Shown one piece after another: positions 45,201 to 56,265 of a stretch of 64,000 nucleotides of DNA (the first letter of the stretch is position 1; each line of letters begins with the position of its first letter). The position numbers and the translations under genes were made by a program. Origin of the DNA: Candolleomyces eurysporus (taxonomy: Eukaryota; Basidiomycota; Agaricomycetes; Agaricales; Psathyrellaceae); NCBI GenBank assembly GCA_027579435.1, contig JANBPK010000849.1, forward strand, positions 108,077-172,076, in the 5' to 3' direction. The notes below the pieces were generated by a model. That model searched no databases. It saw only the letters and a program-made list of their open reading frames with translations, and was not told the origin of the DNA.

Positions 45201-46314
45201 CCTTTGCCTTGCCATCCTTTCCCACCTTCAGATCCAGATACCAACAGACAATCTGGCACTCTTTTTGGTCCTCTTGTGCCTTGCATTGTGGTGCACTGCA
45301 CTTGAACTCAAGACATTGACAGTCACCATTGCTACCAATTGCTGGCCTAGGCTCAAAGAAGGTGCATAATGGTGAATTCCATGTTGAGATCAGTCTAACT
45401 ATAGAAAAAGTAAGTACGCACGCATTTCTGTATTTATATGAGAACTCTGACCTAACATTGCCTTGGGCTCTTCCTCAGGCTCTTTGTGCACTTCAGTCTC
45501 CTTATGCAACTGGGCCTTTGCTTTTCTCTTCTGCTTCTTTGGTGGTGGGGGCCTTGGCTCTACTGAGCCTCCCTTATCGCTGTTGCCCAAAACAACAGCA
45601 TTTCACTTTTGCTCTGGCTCTCTCTGCTTGCGGAAGATCCCCCCACCTGCATCTGAATCATCACCATTGTCTTTGGAATCCTGGATTTTGACAGCTAAAG
45701 AGCAAGAGGCTGAGTGAGAGTGTGGATTGGTATGCTTCTCCTTTCCTTTCAATGTGTTCCAAAACTTGATAGACCTTGCCTCATCGCAAGCATTCTCCTT
45801 TTCATTGCTGGACTCGATTACGTTTCCTCTATTCCGTAATGAGAGACCCTTTGCTGGTTGGGCATCCACATCATCCTCCACTTTGATTGATGGTGAGCGA
45901 GAGTGAGAGGGGCCTGGCCAGGTGGCTGACCCTCCTTTTCACAAGTGTTTCAAGGTGGGATCTGTCAAGGAGTTGGCATCATTGTGTAGATGAGCAGGTG
46001 CCTTTACTTTTGGGGCTTGTTGATGATGTCTTTGGGGTCTAGTACATTTTGTAGGCCGGGCATTCTGATCAACAGTTAGATGAAAATTGAACCCCTAGCA
46101 GCTGAGAGCCATCCGATTTTTGTAAATTATTTATTGGATAACATACACATAATTGAGCCAAGTCATGTATGCGCCAGTGGCTTTCTTATTTAGGAAATAC
46201 CTGCGCTGAAGCCTGCAGGTCAGGCGTGGGTAGCCATTTCTGGCTCTGTACCTGTACCCAGGCCTACCTGTACCCATGTACCTGGCGGGTAAGCCCTACC
46301 TGTGGTCAACACTA
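42244..46314. mobile_element. hAT DNA transposon, 4,071 bp
   Basis: The ends are TAGTGTTGACC (42244) and its complement GGTCAACACTA (ending 46314). The flanking 8-bp target duplication is TGCATAAG (42236-42243) and TGTATAAG (46315-46322), differing by one C/T. Eight-base duplications and this transposase type define the hAT superfamily. Subterminal DNA on both sides is rich in GGTACAGG, GGGTAA and TACCTG words. Confidence 0.9.
42930..45881 (-). pseudogene. hAT transposase, decayed
   Basis: Order of blocks on the minus strand: an acidic/basic N-terminus (45881-45400, with PPPPKKQKRKAKAQ), a BED-type zinc-finger-like segment (NLTGNLFKHARKCWGE near 45180), the catalytic region (SFGTDAWTLPNHHLFIAITV, LTCDNISANNMMIDEI, ATNHVCCLVHVVNLV), a MLHDIATRWNLIYDML block near 43870, and the C-terminal dimerisation region near 43130 (FVSVECVFSQG...LTCALMCLEA). 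Many stop codons and frameshifts separate them, so no active protein is expected. The D of the first catalytic block is visible. Confidence 0.8.
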
Positions 46315-48004
46315 TGTATAAGCAATATCTAACTCAATGCTGCCAATACAAGGTGACCTGTGACTGCTGGGATCCTTCTATGCCTGTCTCCAACACTCCA
46401 CAGAACCTTCTTGTCACCATTGAAGTGACCGACTTTGACTGCTTCTACTGGTTTATCAATCAGCTCAACCATGAAGGGCGCCTGGCCCAAGTTATTCTTG
46501 ACAAAGCACATCTCCTCCTCACCCATCAAGGCTTCTGTCCAGTGATGAACACGCTGCACTGGGTTGGACAGCAAGCCATTCAAACAGTCCTTCTCACTGT
46601 GATGCTCCTGCTGGGTCTTCAAACCAAGTTGTTCAAAGCCACCAGACTAACTGCACCTTTTCTTCTCTGTCTTTCCACTCCTCATCCCAATATTTCCTTT
46701 TTCATTATTCGAGTCGCTAAAAAGGATGATGTAGAGTCCCATGTTCATGCTGTCTATCAGCAAGCAGTCATCAAGGGCAACAGAATCCTAGTTTTCTGCC
46801 TCTCTAGGTCCCTTGTTGAATTGTACTTGGCATCTTTAGGTGTACCTGGGCTGCATATGCACTGTGCTGGCAATGAAATTGACAACACTATCATGCAATT
46901 CTGCAAGGGAGAAATTAAAGCCATTGTTAGCACCTGCATTCTTGGTGTTGGCTTAAACATTCCCACTGTCACCCATGTCATTCATGCAAGTCTGCCATAC
47001 AACATGGTGAGTTTTGCGCAAGAGGTTGGCAGACCAGCATGGGATGAAGTAGCTCAAAAAGCATGGTCAGTAATTGTCAATTACCAGAGCCAATTTGCGC
47101 CAAAGTTGGAGGACAATCTGTATAGCTATGGACTGATACAGGACTGGTTCAAAGACAACAACACATGCCAAAGAATTCTTTTACAGACATTCCTTGACAA
47201 GCATGCCATTGCTTGCACAATGCTTGGACCCAAGGTTAACCTCTGTGACAACTGCAAATTAAAGTCCCTCAATCAGGTTGCTCCCATAGACCCAGGCCTA
47301 TCTGAAGCCACCAACCCATTTTCTGTCCAAGGGCCTGCCTTCAAGAGGAGCCGCCATTCTTACAGGGCCATCCAAGGGTTACAGCATTCATTCTGTTCCA
47401 GCTCCACAGCCAAACATGTCAGCTTCTACTCGGCCTCACCACAGCAATACTCCCTCCTTTGACACTACTGTGCAGAGCTTTAGCACTCCAGGTCCCAACC
47501 TTGTCGCTTCAAATCAGTTCAAAACACCTCTTCCTGTGTCCAGATGCTCAGCATCCATGTCTGTGCATGTTGTCAAGAGAGACAAGAACAGTGCGAGGTG
47601 AGACCCCTCCCACTTATTCTTTTCCTTGTCTGAATCAACACTTGGGTCCAGTAGCATTGTCGACAAAGGCAAGAAGTGCGCCATGACATCCAAGTTTGTT
47701 TCCAAGCCTTCCATCCCCACCAGCTCTAGGCCTGTCTTTTCTGTCCAATCCTTGACTCATACCTCCACTCCTTCTGGCTCATCCTTTCTTCCTGCACCTT
47801 TGACTTTTGCATCAGTACCCTCACCACCCTCATCTTCATCCATGATTATCTCCAAGCCCATACCCCCCTCCAAAGGTGTTATCTGTTCCTGCCCTTTTGC
47901 TGATCTTTCCTATTTTTAAAGATGGATACAAGTACAATCTCTCCAAGCTGCTGCTGTCTATCTTGCCTGGTGATGTGCAGGTAGCAAACTAGGGCTCTCT
48001 AACC

Positions 48005-48055
48005 AACAAAACACACACACACACAACTACAACCACACAACACACCAAATACCTT
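48005..48055 (+). repeat. CA-rich microsatellite
   Basis: ACACACACACACACA followed by imperfect ACAAC and CACAC units. Confidence 0.8.
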
Positions 48056-48119
48056 TGTAAAGATCAAGGCAGGCAAAGGGTTTAGATAAAAGCTCTTAGT
48101 CTAGTTGACAGAGGCTTCT

Positions 48120-48285
48120 AGAATTCTTCTATGTACTTAAAGTACCATTGTTGAACTGTCTTACTTGTCCTTCTTATTGCTGTTAAGGAGCCAGCTTAGT
48201 TGGCAGTCAGAGAGAATTCCAACTCTATGGTTTCTAACTTCGAATTTTGATAGGGTATTCACCCAGGCAGTGCATCACCAGAGAG
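48120..48285 (+). repeat. Direct repeat, right copy
   Basis: Related to 39260-39470 in the same orientation: TGAACTGTCTTACTTGTCC, then AGCTTAGTTGGCAGTCAGAG, then AATTCCAACTCT. Confidence 0.5.
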
Positions 48286-48524
48286 TACAACAAAGAAAAC
48301 CTTTACACCTCTTCACATGTGCCAAACCTTGACATCACTCACAAAGTCTATGAAAGGCCTGATGCAAAATCTGGCCATTGTGGTCCTTGCTAAGGCATAG
48401 GTGACCCAGGATACCAGCACACAGTCACACGGTGCCCCTACTCCAATCAACAGGCTGGCTGCGACTCAGGCTATCCTCAGTTTTGAACCAAGTGTGCCTT
48501 TTCTGATAATGTATGCTTTATGTA

Positions 48525-48732
48525 CAGTGGCTCACAAAACCTTTCCAATGTTTGGCACTTTTTGAAAGATGAGTCAATATCATTTGGAATAAATGATGTA
48601 AAATCCTGGATTTATTCTCAGGCAAACATCAACATGTTGTTCACACACATGCCAAGTCACGTGTTGATCTGACTATTTTTGGTACTGTTTTCTCATCACA
48701 CAAAAGTATAAGTCATTGGAAAAGTTTTGTAA
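48525..48732 (+). repeat. Left long terminal inverted repeat of the Tc1 element
   Basis: It carries the word ACAAAACCTTTCCAATG at the outer end and an inverted version, CATTGGAAAAGTTTTGT, at the inner end. Each repeat therefore holds two opposed candidate transposase sites. Confidence 0.85.
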
Positions 48733-48894
48733 TTAATCAATTTTTGCCTCTTGATTCTACAAAATCATGTGATTTTGTTGAATAAATGCAAATATAGCCA
48801 AATAAAATCATGTGACTATAATACTAGAGGTATATAGGCTGAAGTCCAGCCGCTCTAAGTCCCCCACAACTGCCATCTGCACTCCCTATTCAGT

Positions 48895-49908
48895 ATGCAC
48901 AAACTATCTTCTACCTCCATCTCTTGTATCCTTTATCTGCTAGATTCTGGAGAGTTAGCAGCTTCTATTCATTGTCAAATTGGTTATGGCATTGCTACAA
49001 TCAGTTGTCTTCGCTCTGAACACTGTCCTAACCTTTCCAAGCCCTCTGATGGTCACCCTCGTCTCCTTACCGATACCAGCATTAACTATGCCAAGCATGT
49101 TATCTGCACAGGGAAGGTTGACAATGCAATGCAGGCAGCATTAATGCTTCGGAATCAAAGTGCAAAGAAATTCTCTACACAAACATTGCGTCAGAGACTA
49201 AAGGAAAATGGTATGACAGCTGTAGTGAAGAAAAAGTGGCCCAAGTTGCAGGCGTGCCACAAGAGGGCTAGGCTGGACTTTGCAGAGAGGCATGCAGAAT
49301 GGACAATAGAGAATTGAAAAAAGGTAATCTGGTCAGACAAGACTAAAATCAACCATTTAGAATCAGATGGAAGAAAATATGTGTGGAAAGAGGATGGAGA
49401 AGGTTTGAGTGATAGGCTGATAGAAGGAACTGTGAAGATTGGAGGTGGAAATTTGATGATTTGGGGATGTATGACATGGAATGGGGTTGGATATGCAACC
49501 AAGATTGATGGGAAGATGGATAGTGAACTCTACACAGAGATTCTGGGCGATGAATTCATCAAGACACTCGAATTTTTTGGATTTGACATAGAAGATGTCA
49601 TCTTTCAGCAAGACAATGATCCCAAACACACCAGTTACAAAGCCAAAATATGGTTCTCTGACAATGATGTTGAAGTTCTGAAGTGGCCTGCACAATCTCT
49701 TGACATCAATCCCATTGAACACCTATGGCATTACCTCAAAAGACTTGAAACTTATGAAGAACAAGCCAAGAGTGTTGGAGAGCTTTGGACAAGAGTGGAG
49801 AAAGAATGGGATGGGATTCCTGTGGAGAAATGTCAAAAATTGATTGAAAGTATGCCTAGAAGACTTGCAGCAATTGTCAAGGCCAAAGGAAGATATACAA
49901 AGTACTAA
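48895..49908 (+). pseudogene. Tc1/mariner transposase with one premature stop
   Basis: One frame of 338 codons from ATG 48895 to the stop at 49908, interrupted by a single TGA at 49315-49317. The stop lies where tryptophan is usual (EN-stop-KKVIWSDKT). The N-terminal half has a helix-turn-helix-like region (SAKKFSTQTLRQRLKENGM). The catalytic block shows WSDKTK (first Asp), FQQDNDPKHTS (second Asp) and SLDINPIEHLWHYLK (Glu), giving DD34E spacing. WGCMTWNGVG also matches Tc1 proteins. Apart from the TGA the frame is clean, so the stop appears recent compared with other relics here; a TGG to TGA change is the simplest explanation. Confidence 0.85.
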
Positions 49909-49939
49909 ATGATACCAGTAACATAGGAAAAATACTTAG

Positions 49940-50147
49940 TTACAAAACCTTTCCAATAACTTGTACTTTTGTGTGATGAAAAAACAGTACCAAAAATAGT
50001 CAAATCAACATGTGACTTGGCATGTGTGTGAACAAAATACTGGTGTTTACCTGAGAATAAATCCAGGATTTTACATCATTTATTTCAAATGATATTGATT
50101 CATCTTTCAAAAAGTGCAAAACATTGGAAAGGTTTTGTGAGCCATTG
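49940..50147 (-). repeat. Right long terminal inverted repeat of the Tc1 element
   Basis: Complement of 48525-48732 with a modest number of mismatches. It has the same two opposed AAAACCTTTCCAAT words. Confidence 0.85.
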
Positions 50148-50149
50148 TA

Positions 50150-51724
50150 TGGTATCCTTCTCTATGTAAGCTCTCCATGTCTCATTTCTTGTGGCACCAA
50201 CTTACCCTCAACAATAGCTGGGCCATCAACTTCTATGCAATAAACAGACCTAGTCTCATGTTCACCACAGCAAGTNGGGGGGGACCTGGCTGTAAGTGGA
50301 TTGACAGCAGCTTTGCTGCTGTTCACACTGCCTTCAGGAACCCCAAAATTCTTGCAGTGCTCAATGGCAAACCTAGGACCCTCTTGGTTATGGACTTTAC
50401 AACCATCGAAGAAAAAGACTATACTTAATAGATTCAAAATAATATTGAAGCAAAGGAAAGCACCCTTGTCATCAACCCCTTTTTTGTTATTCTTACCATG
50501 TTGGTTAAGATCAATGGAAGTAATCTTCCTTGCGAATCACTCCTCCCCACTCTTCTTTACTGCTGCTATTCTTGCTAACCTTTTAATATCTTTTAGAAAT
50601 CATAGTCTATTGTTTGTTCTCCTGATGTCATAATGCTCTTTGCTTTTTTATTAGTTCATGTTCATTGCTCCAGCTTTAATTTTGTTAGTTTTTATTAGTT
50701 CTTGTTGGTTGNTTTTTGAGCTTGCTTTGTAGTCCTTTGTTTTTTTATTAGCTTGCATCTGTACCTTAATTTCATTGGCTCATTTGCTTTTATTCTTTTC
50801 TATAATTATTTTGGTCCTGCATGTGCCCTTGTTGTCCCTCAGTCTCTTTGAACTCTCATTTTTCATCCCCTTTCAGTTTTACTTTGTTTCTGTGAGATCT
50901 TGTTGACATCTTCTTTGAGTCTTTCTTTTACTCTTTGTATTTCCATCACTCTCACTTTGTTTGCTTCATTTTTGTCTCATTGGACATGTTTTCTTTTGTC
51001 ACTAAACACTGAAACACTTTCAATCATCTTTTGTTTTTTCAAATATAAAAAAAAAAAATGCCCTAAAAACNAAGTTGCTTCTACCAAAGTCAAGAGACAG
51101 GCGCATCAATGTGAAGTGGTCATAGAGATATCATGCCACAAGGGACATAAAGAACAAGTGTTTGACCTCTTGCAGAAGATTCAATCTCAGTGTTGTCCTT
51201 TGCATTAGGTGCTAAAGAGGTGACAATTCCTCCTCCCCCTCCATTCTCCCTTTCATTTTTCTTGCCATTACAATCCACATCCATTTCATCATCTTCATCA
51301 TTTAGCAAAATGAGGAAGGGCAGTTGGTGATGCTCCACATCACCACATTGAGCTCAAGGAAGGACAATATTCATCAACAGTCCAATATTAGGAGTTGAAT
51401 GAATGCTGTTGAGTAGTCAGGCAATTGCAGCAATGAGCTGAAGCGCTAAGTCATTCATTCAAAGATTAATTGTTCCTCCCATGCTGCCAATCATTGGCAA
51501 ACTTATAGGCCTGCGCTTTTCAAGCTTTTGTATCCCTGATTATAAAATTGTCAGTCCTGATTCAAACTGCATGACTGTATAACTCATCACCAAATGTATA
51601 GAGGATAACTCAGCAAGCACTGACGTAGCAAGTCCAGATTGAGGTTGATGAGAGTGCTGGATGCATGCCAAATGGGTGCACAAAGCTTGACCCAAGCTGC
51701 AAAGAAATTGTGGTCTGCCGCTTG
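50150..51724. other. CpG-poor region, no recognised gene
   Basis: ORF 50177-50428 plus (MSHFLWHQLTLNNSW...) is open for 83 codons but unidentified. 50.6-51.05 kb is T-rich low-complexity DNA. A short coding-like piece at 51085-51208 (CEVVIEISCHKGHKEQVFDL) is unassigned. Confidence 0.35.
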
Positions 51725-51996
51725 CACTGCAGTTTTTGATGTATTTGTTCAAAAAGCACATTTTAAGCAAACCAAATGCAAGGGTTGATATTGTCTACAA
51801 TCTGCAATACAAATGTTCAAGTTGGGCAAATTCAAATTTGTATTGCATGTGTCTGACCTCCTTTTGCCACCACTAAAACTTTGCTCAATATGTGTCCAAT
51901 GTAGGCACATTAAACACAAATTGTAGAAAAATGCATTCCTTGCACCTAATTTGCTTAAGATGTGCTCATTGAACAAACACATTAAAACCCACAGTG
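51725..51996. mobile_element. MITE copy 1, CACTG-ended, 272 bp
   Basis: It begins CACTGCAGTTTTTGATG and ends with the complement-like CACAGTG. The two ends are inverted repeats of about 45 bp (TTTGTTCAA, GCACATTTTAAGC). It is flanked by TTG on both sides (51722-51724 and 51997-51999), a 3-bp target duplication. It matches 54137-54409 over its whole length. Confidence 0.85.
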
Positions 51997-54136
51997 TTGA
52001 CAGTACACATTGTAAAGTTCTGAGATATACACTTTGCCTTTTCTCTCTGGAGAAGCTGTCCTGCCATGATTGACTTGCTGACTTTCCCATTGTCCAATGC
52101 ATAAGTGAATGCTTTGTTGGTGAGATAAGCCTGAAGATACTGTGTTTTGAATTCACCCTTGGCACAAAAACCAGAGGCTGCAAGGAGGTGTGAGGCAGAA
52201 TCACGGTAGTATTTTGAGCTGCTGAAACCGGTGATTTGACAAGTGTCATTGGTGCTAATGTTGAGAACATGTTGGACAAGGGTAGCGTGTTTATCAGTTC
52301 TCCAAGCCAGGCATTGCTGCTATGTCAAACTGATCTCGGCGCCGACATCAACCCACCATTGCCCATACTCCATCAGCATGTCCAATCAAAGACCAATCCT
52401 ATCAAGAAACTTATCAAGAGCAGCCTCTCTATTTGCCACGTTCAATACATAGTGGTGAGTGGCATTCTTTATGCCTCAGATTTGATGAAGGAAAACGATA
52501 TTGGCACCCCAAGAGACACCATTAGCAACAAGGATGCATTATAAGATATCATCAAACCAATAAACTTTCCAATCTGGGAACATTCAAGTTATGAAGAACA
52601 GCTTTCTGGACTGCAGTTGAATATGAAACATCTCAGCATCATATGTAAGTGGCAGATCGCCTCTGTGCTTGAGAAGAACCTGCAAAGTAAGGAGAAGAAT
52701 CAGTTATTGAAAGAGCTCAACTCCAAATAAGGCTTGAGAATCCTGGCATGTATACTAAAACTTCTGACCCATTGTGGGGTAAAGAAGAGGCAACCAAGTC
52801 CCTTGATCTAGCACCCCTCCTTTTATCTCTCTTTTCCTTGGGTGTTGATGACTCTGATCATTCCTCACTTTTTTTTGGATNCCCCCCTCACCTTCTCCCA
52901 GTACTGGCACCACAATTCACAAGGCCAATTTTTTGACAATGAAAGCGCTGTCTCTTAAATTTTCAAAGCCCAAACCTACAAAGGAGATGAGGAGCTGTGG
53001 ACTCTCTGAAGTATTCCAATAGAAAGAGAAGACAACACAAAGGAGCAATGCCAATCTAGAGAGGAAACAGGATGTGGGTTCCTCCTCAGAAACAAATAGG
53101 CCCAGAAGAGGTGAGCATCCATATTGCTCTTTCAAGTATGACTACTTACTGTTCATAAATATGAGTGTCAACCAAGATCCAACCCTTTTCACATCACAAA
53201 TGTGCAGTCCTCGAGATTTCCACTGGTGGCTGCGTTGTCTCAACCCAACCCCAATGCTCACAAGAACTTTAAGCCAAATCACAAATTGAAGCCACATCGC
53301 TAATCATATCTCCTTCTGTAACTTTCTACTTTGATTTTTAACAGTAACTCAATTGTTGTTTTTGCATGTCTATCTTAGCTGTCGATAGCTTTTATGAATT
53401 CCTTGAAACTTACTTACCAAACATGTTATACGTCTATACAATGGAATATGCAAATCATCCATATAATTGTTTTTGAAAACATAAACTTGGTCTATATCAT
53501 TCTATTTTGTAATCTTTGAAAGTAGATTCAGTCACTTATGATAGCCTCAATATGCGCAAGATGTGAGCAAAGAGTTGATGGCTCTAAATTTCTTGGGACA
53601 AGCACTTCTATCTCTCAATCTGATGCTGTATAGGTGAGTGGAGTCTACAACCCCCATGTTGTGAGACTATTTGTCCTATAGAGNCATTGNTTCAGACAAA
53701 ACAAGGTGGTGTCAACTCCTCAATGTATGCTTGATTGAGTTCACAACTGAAAACCAAACTTGGTATTTTCAAGCCGTTATGTGCAAAGGCATAGTGTAGC
53801 CGCACATTGAAGTGCTGCTACAATACAAATGAACAAGATAAATGCAGTGAGCCAAAAATCACTGGGATACTTATCACTTTCTGTTATAGAATAAGAGGAA
53901 CTCAATGCATAATGCTTTCTGGAGGAGTCATCCTTGCATCCCTCCCCAACCCAACATGATCTTGAGATCCACAAAATTCACCATCAAACCTTGTAATCAT
54001 CCTTCTGATCTCTTTCCTTCTATGACAATGAATTCAAAGAGATCCTACACTCACACCATTCTCCATTTAAATCAACATCCCCTAAGTCTTAGAAATCACC
54101 AATAAGATTGGAGGAGTGGAGAAACAAGACAGATGA
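51997..54136. other. CpG-poor region with coding-like fragments
   Basis: The plus strand at 52236-52720 has coding-like text (NFPIWEHSSYEEQLSGLQLN, MKHLSIICKWQIASVLEKN) broken by stops and continuing to about 52730. The family is not recognised. The remainder is non-coding. Ns at 52881 and 53684-53690. Confidence 0.35.
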
Positions 54137-54409
54137 CACTGTGGTTTTTGATGTGTTTGTTCAAAGAGCACATTTTAAGCAAACCAAATGCAAGGGTTGA
54201 CTTTGTCTCCAATCTGCAATACAAATGTTCAAGCTAGGCAAATTCAAATTTGCATTGCATGTGTCTGGCCTCCTTCTGCCATCACTAAAACTTTGCTCAA
54301 TATGTGTCCAATGTAGACACATTAAACACAAACTGTAAACAAATGCATTCCTTGCCACCTGATTTGTTTAAGATGTGCTCATTGAACAAACATATAAAAA
54401 ACCACAGTG
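54137..54409. mobile_element. MITE copy 2, CACTG-ended, 273 bp
   Basis: CACTGTGGTTTTTGATGTG at the start, CACAGTG at the end, flanked by TGA on both sides. It is in the same orientation as copy 1, with high identity (roughly nine bases in ten by eye). Confidence 0.85.
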
Positions 54410-55773
54410 TGAGGCCCTTGAATGTGTCGTCGCAAATGGATTAAAAATCAGATGTCTGTTGACTACTAAACCAAAAAACATAGAGCAAAGTGGATAAACA
54501 AACTAGCTTTGTCATCAAAATGCCATTTTGCAATTTAGTTATTTATTCAAGAGGAATACAAGATAACATTTCATTTAGGCCAGTGTTTACAGACATCAGA
54601 ACTTGATGAAACTACATTCCTTCACAAGGCACTGTTTCAATCAATGATACTGTTGTTATTTTTCTGTTTACATCCCTCAACTCTAATGCTTGGAATGTCC
54701 ATGTGCCTTAGATTTTGGGAACTATGTTTGTGACTCTAGAATAAGCATTGATCCAACTCTACAAAGTGTTCAAAAAAAAAAAAAAAATCTTTAGTTTGAA
54801 AAATCCCTGAACTTTTCTAGTTACAGCTATAGTGATTTGAAACAAGCTTGTTTGTGACCAGGCCAGACTTTATTTTTGACAGCTTACACCTGGAGCTCTA
54901 GATGTCCTGAGATGATAAGTATTTTTTGATTTTAGCATTTCACTTGCTTATTAGTGAGGGCTTATGCAAAATATATAGTAGCATATGCCCTGACAATCAA
55001 TGACCATTCATTAGTACAACTCAGGCAGGTCAGGATGGAACAGAATCAGCAAATGGGCTTTGCTCTGTTTGCAAAGTGCTATATACCCNAAAAAAACTAC
55101 TGTCTGGAAGACTTTGAGAATCTGTCTCATTGATGGTATCGCTGCTCATTCTGAGCTGTTCTGTATTATTATGATTGCTAAAGGCCAGTACCAGGTCTTT
55201 GGCTCAGTGTGGGTTTTATATGGACTGTTTTGGATAGTGTCTTATTATTGTTAAATATTCAACACAGAGGTGCATTGTTCATTGATAATTTTGAATTTGA
55301 AGTATGTAAATGTGAGTTATCCAATATAGATTCATCCGGAACACTTTTGCTTTTGTCATTCAAAAAATAGCCAACATTGAGCTCAGATTTGAAATAACAA
55401 TTAATTATAGCCCAGACTGGTTTGGTGATGTTTGTCCTTGCATTAGCTGTAATTTTCACATTGAATCATATAATCTATAAAGGTTCAACACTTTTATGCC
55501 ATGCCCTACCTTTGCCAACACATTCATGCAATCATGATGCAACAACTTGATCAGGTAAAAAATGAAACCTAACAGTATTCCTATCTTTGAAACTAAGATC
55601 TTTCAAAGGAAAAAAGCTAAGAAAGCAAAATTTTAACAAGAAAAAAAAGACTAAAGGCAAGAGAAATTAGTCAAACCGTACACTCACTATTTCAGACAAA
55701 TAAGTTTGGCTACAATTTATTGGACTCTTGTATTCCTTTATTAGCTGTGACTGCTTTTGTCCTTCTTTTGATT
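54410..55773. other. AT-rich region without recognised genes
   Basis: It includes an A-tract at about 54772-54787. Short ORFs (55060-55254 plus, 55259-55459 minus) have no known motif. Confidence 0.4.
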
Positions 55774-56265
55774 TTAGTAGTGGCATTCAAGAATAAAAAT
55801 CATAAATTTAGAATAAATATAAAATACTGCTCCAGGGTTTTGTAATATTCTTTGGACGTACTTAGTGTCTGTTTTGACAACCAGAAGCCACACTATAATC
55901 AAAATATATTCATTTTCTTTGAGTGCCCTCATAATCCTATATAATTCTTTCTTAGGCTGAAAATATATAGTACCATTTATTTTTGTCTTGTAGATTTTGC
56001 TGATTGATGTACCAACTGACCGCCATATAGAAAGTATCCATGGAAAGGTGCACAGGTGCTCCACTATGGACATTGAGCAGCTTAAGAATAAGAGTATTCT
56101 CAACTGCATCTTTTAGATCTGCTATAGCCTTATCTTGTTCAGGACTCCATTCCCAAGAAACTGTTTTCCAAGTGAGTTTCTGAATAGGCTTGGCTTGTGT
56201 GGCATAGTTTGGGATAAATATCCTAAATGTACAAATGATTCCTAAGAATAGACCTGACATCTGAG
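55774..56265 (-). pseudogene. Ty3/gypsy Pol fragment (RT end and RNase H)
   Basis: The minus strand encodes FLGIICTFRIFIPNYATQAK, then WEWSPEQDKAIADLKDAV, LSMDTFYMAVSWYI and, after a frame change near 55960, KKELYRIMRALKENEYIL and VVKTDTKYVQRILQNPG. This is the region from the end of the reverse transcriptase through RNase H of a gypsy element. The usual DAS/DTS start of RNase H is visible as MDTFY. LTRs, integrase and the catalytic RT palm are not found nearby, so it is a fragment. Confidence 0.8.

Larger units (their letters stand above)
39935..47462 (+). pseudogene. RecQ-like helicase repeat gene, split by two insertions
   Basis: Coding blocks in one orientation: 39935-40500 (SFVDDPRNVW, YPGVVSKYLKDAYDL, IPGGS-like FPGGSIQNVFVTFG), 41430-41831 (LEKLGAGLPCSLYQQFMVFT), 41977-42246 (helicase motif I PTSSGKT) and 46302-47462 (VILDKAHLLLTH as motif II, ILVFCLSRS, STCILGVGLNIPTVTHVIHA, SFAQEVGR, then CDNCKLKS). 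The family is the large helicase-containing ORF common in agaricomycete repeats. Motif II has DKAH where DEAH is expected and motif VI reads GRPAW, so the enzyme is inactive. The gene is interrupted by a GC-rich repeat at 40505-41425 and by a hAT element at 42244-46314. Removing the latter with one target copy would keep the frame. Several other stops exist. Confidence 0.75.
47463..48524. other. 3' part of the helicase repeat unit
   Basis: A Ser/Pro-rich ORF (47626-47919) may be the helicase C-terminal tail. A CA-repeat-rich stretch lies at about 48005-48050, and the right direct repeat at 48120-48285. Otherwise nothing recognised. Confidence 0.45.
48525..50147 (+). mobile_element. Tc1/mariner element, 1,623 bp, with long inverted repeats
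   Basis: It is flanked by TA on both sides (48523-48524 and 50148-50149). The ends are CAGTGGCTCACAAAACC and its complement with one change. The inverted repeats are 208 bp long (48525-48732 and 49940-50147). It encodes one DD34E-type transposase with a single nonsense codon. Confidence 0.95.

Noticed and set aside
54767..54790. Poly-A tract as the tail of a LINE or processed pseudogene
   Set aside because: No reverse-transcriptase or coding sequence precedes it and no target duplication was found.
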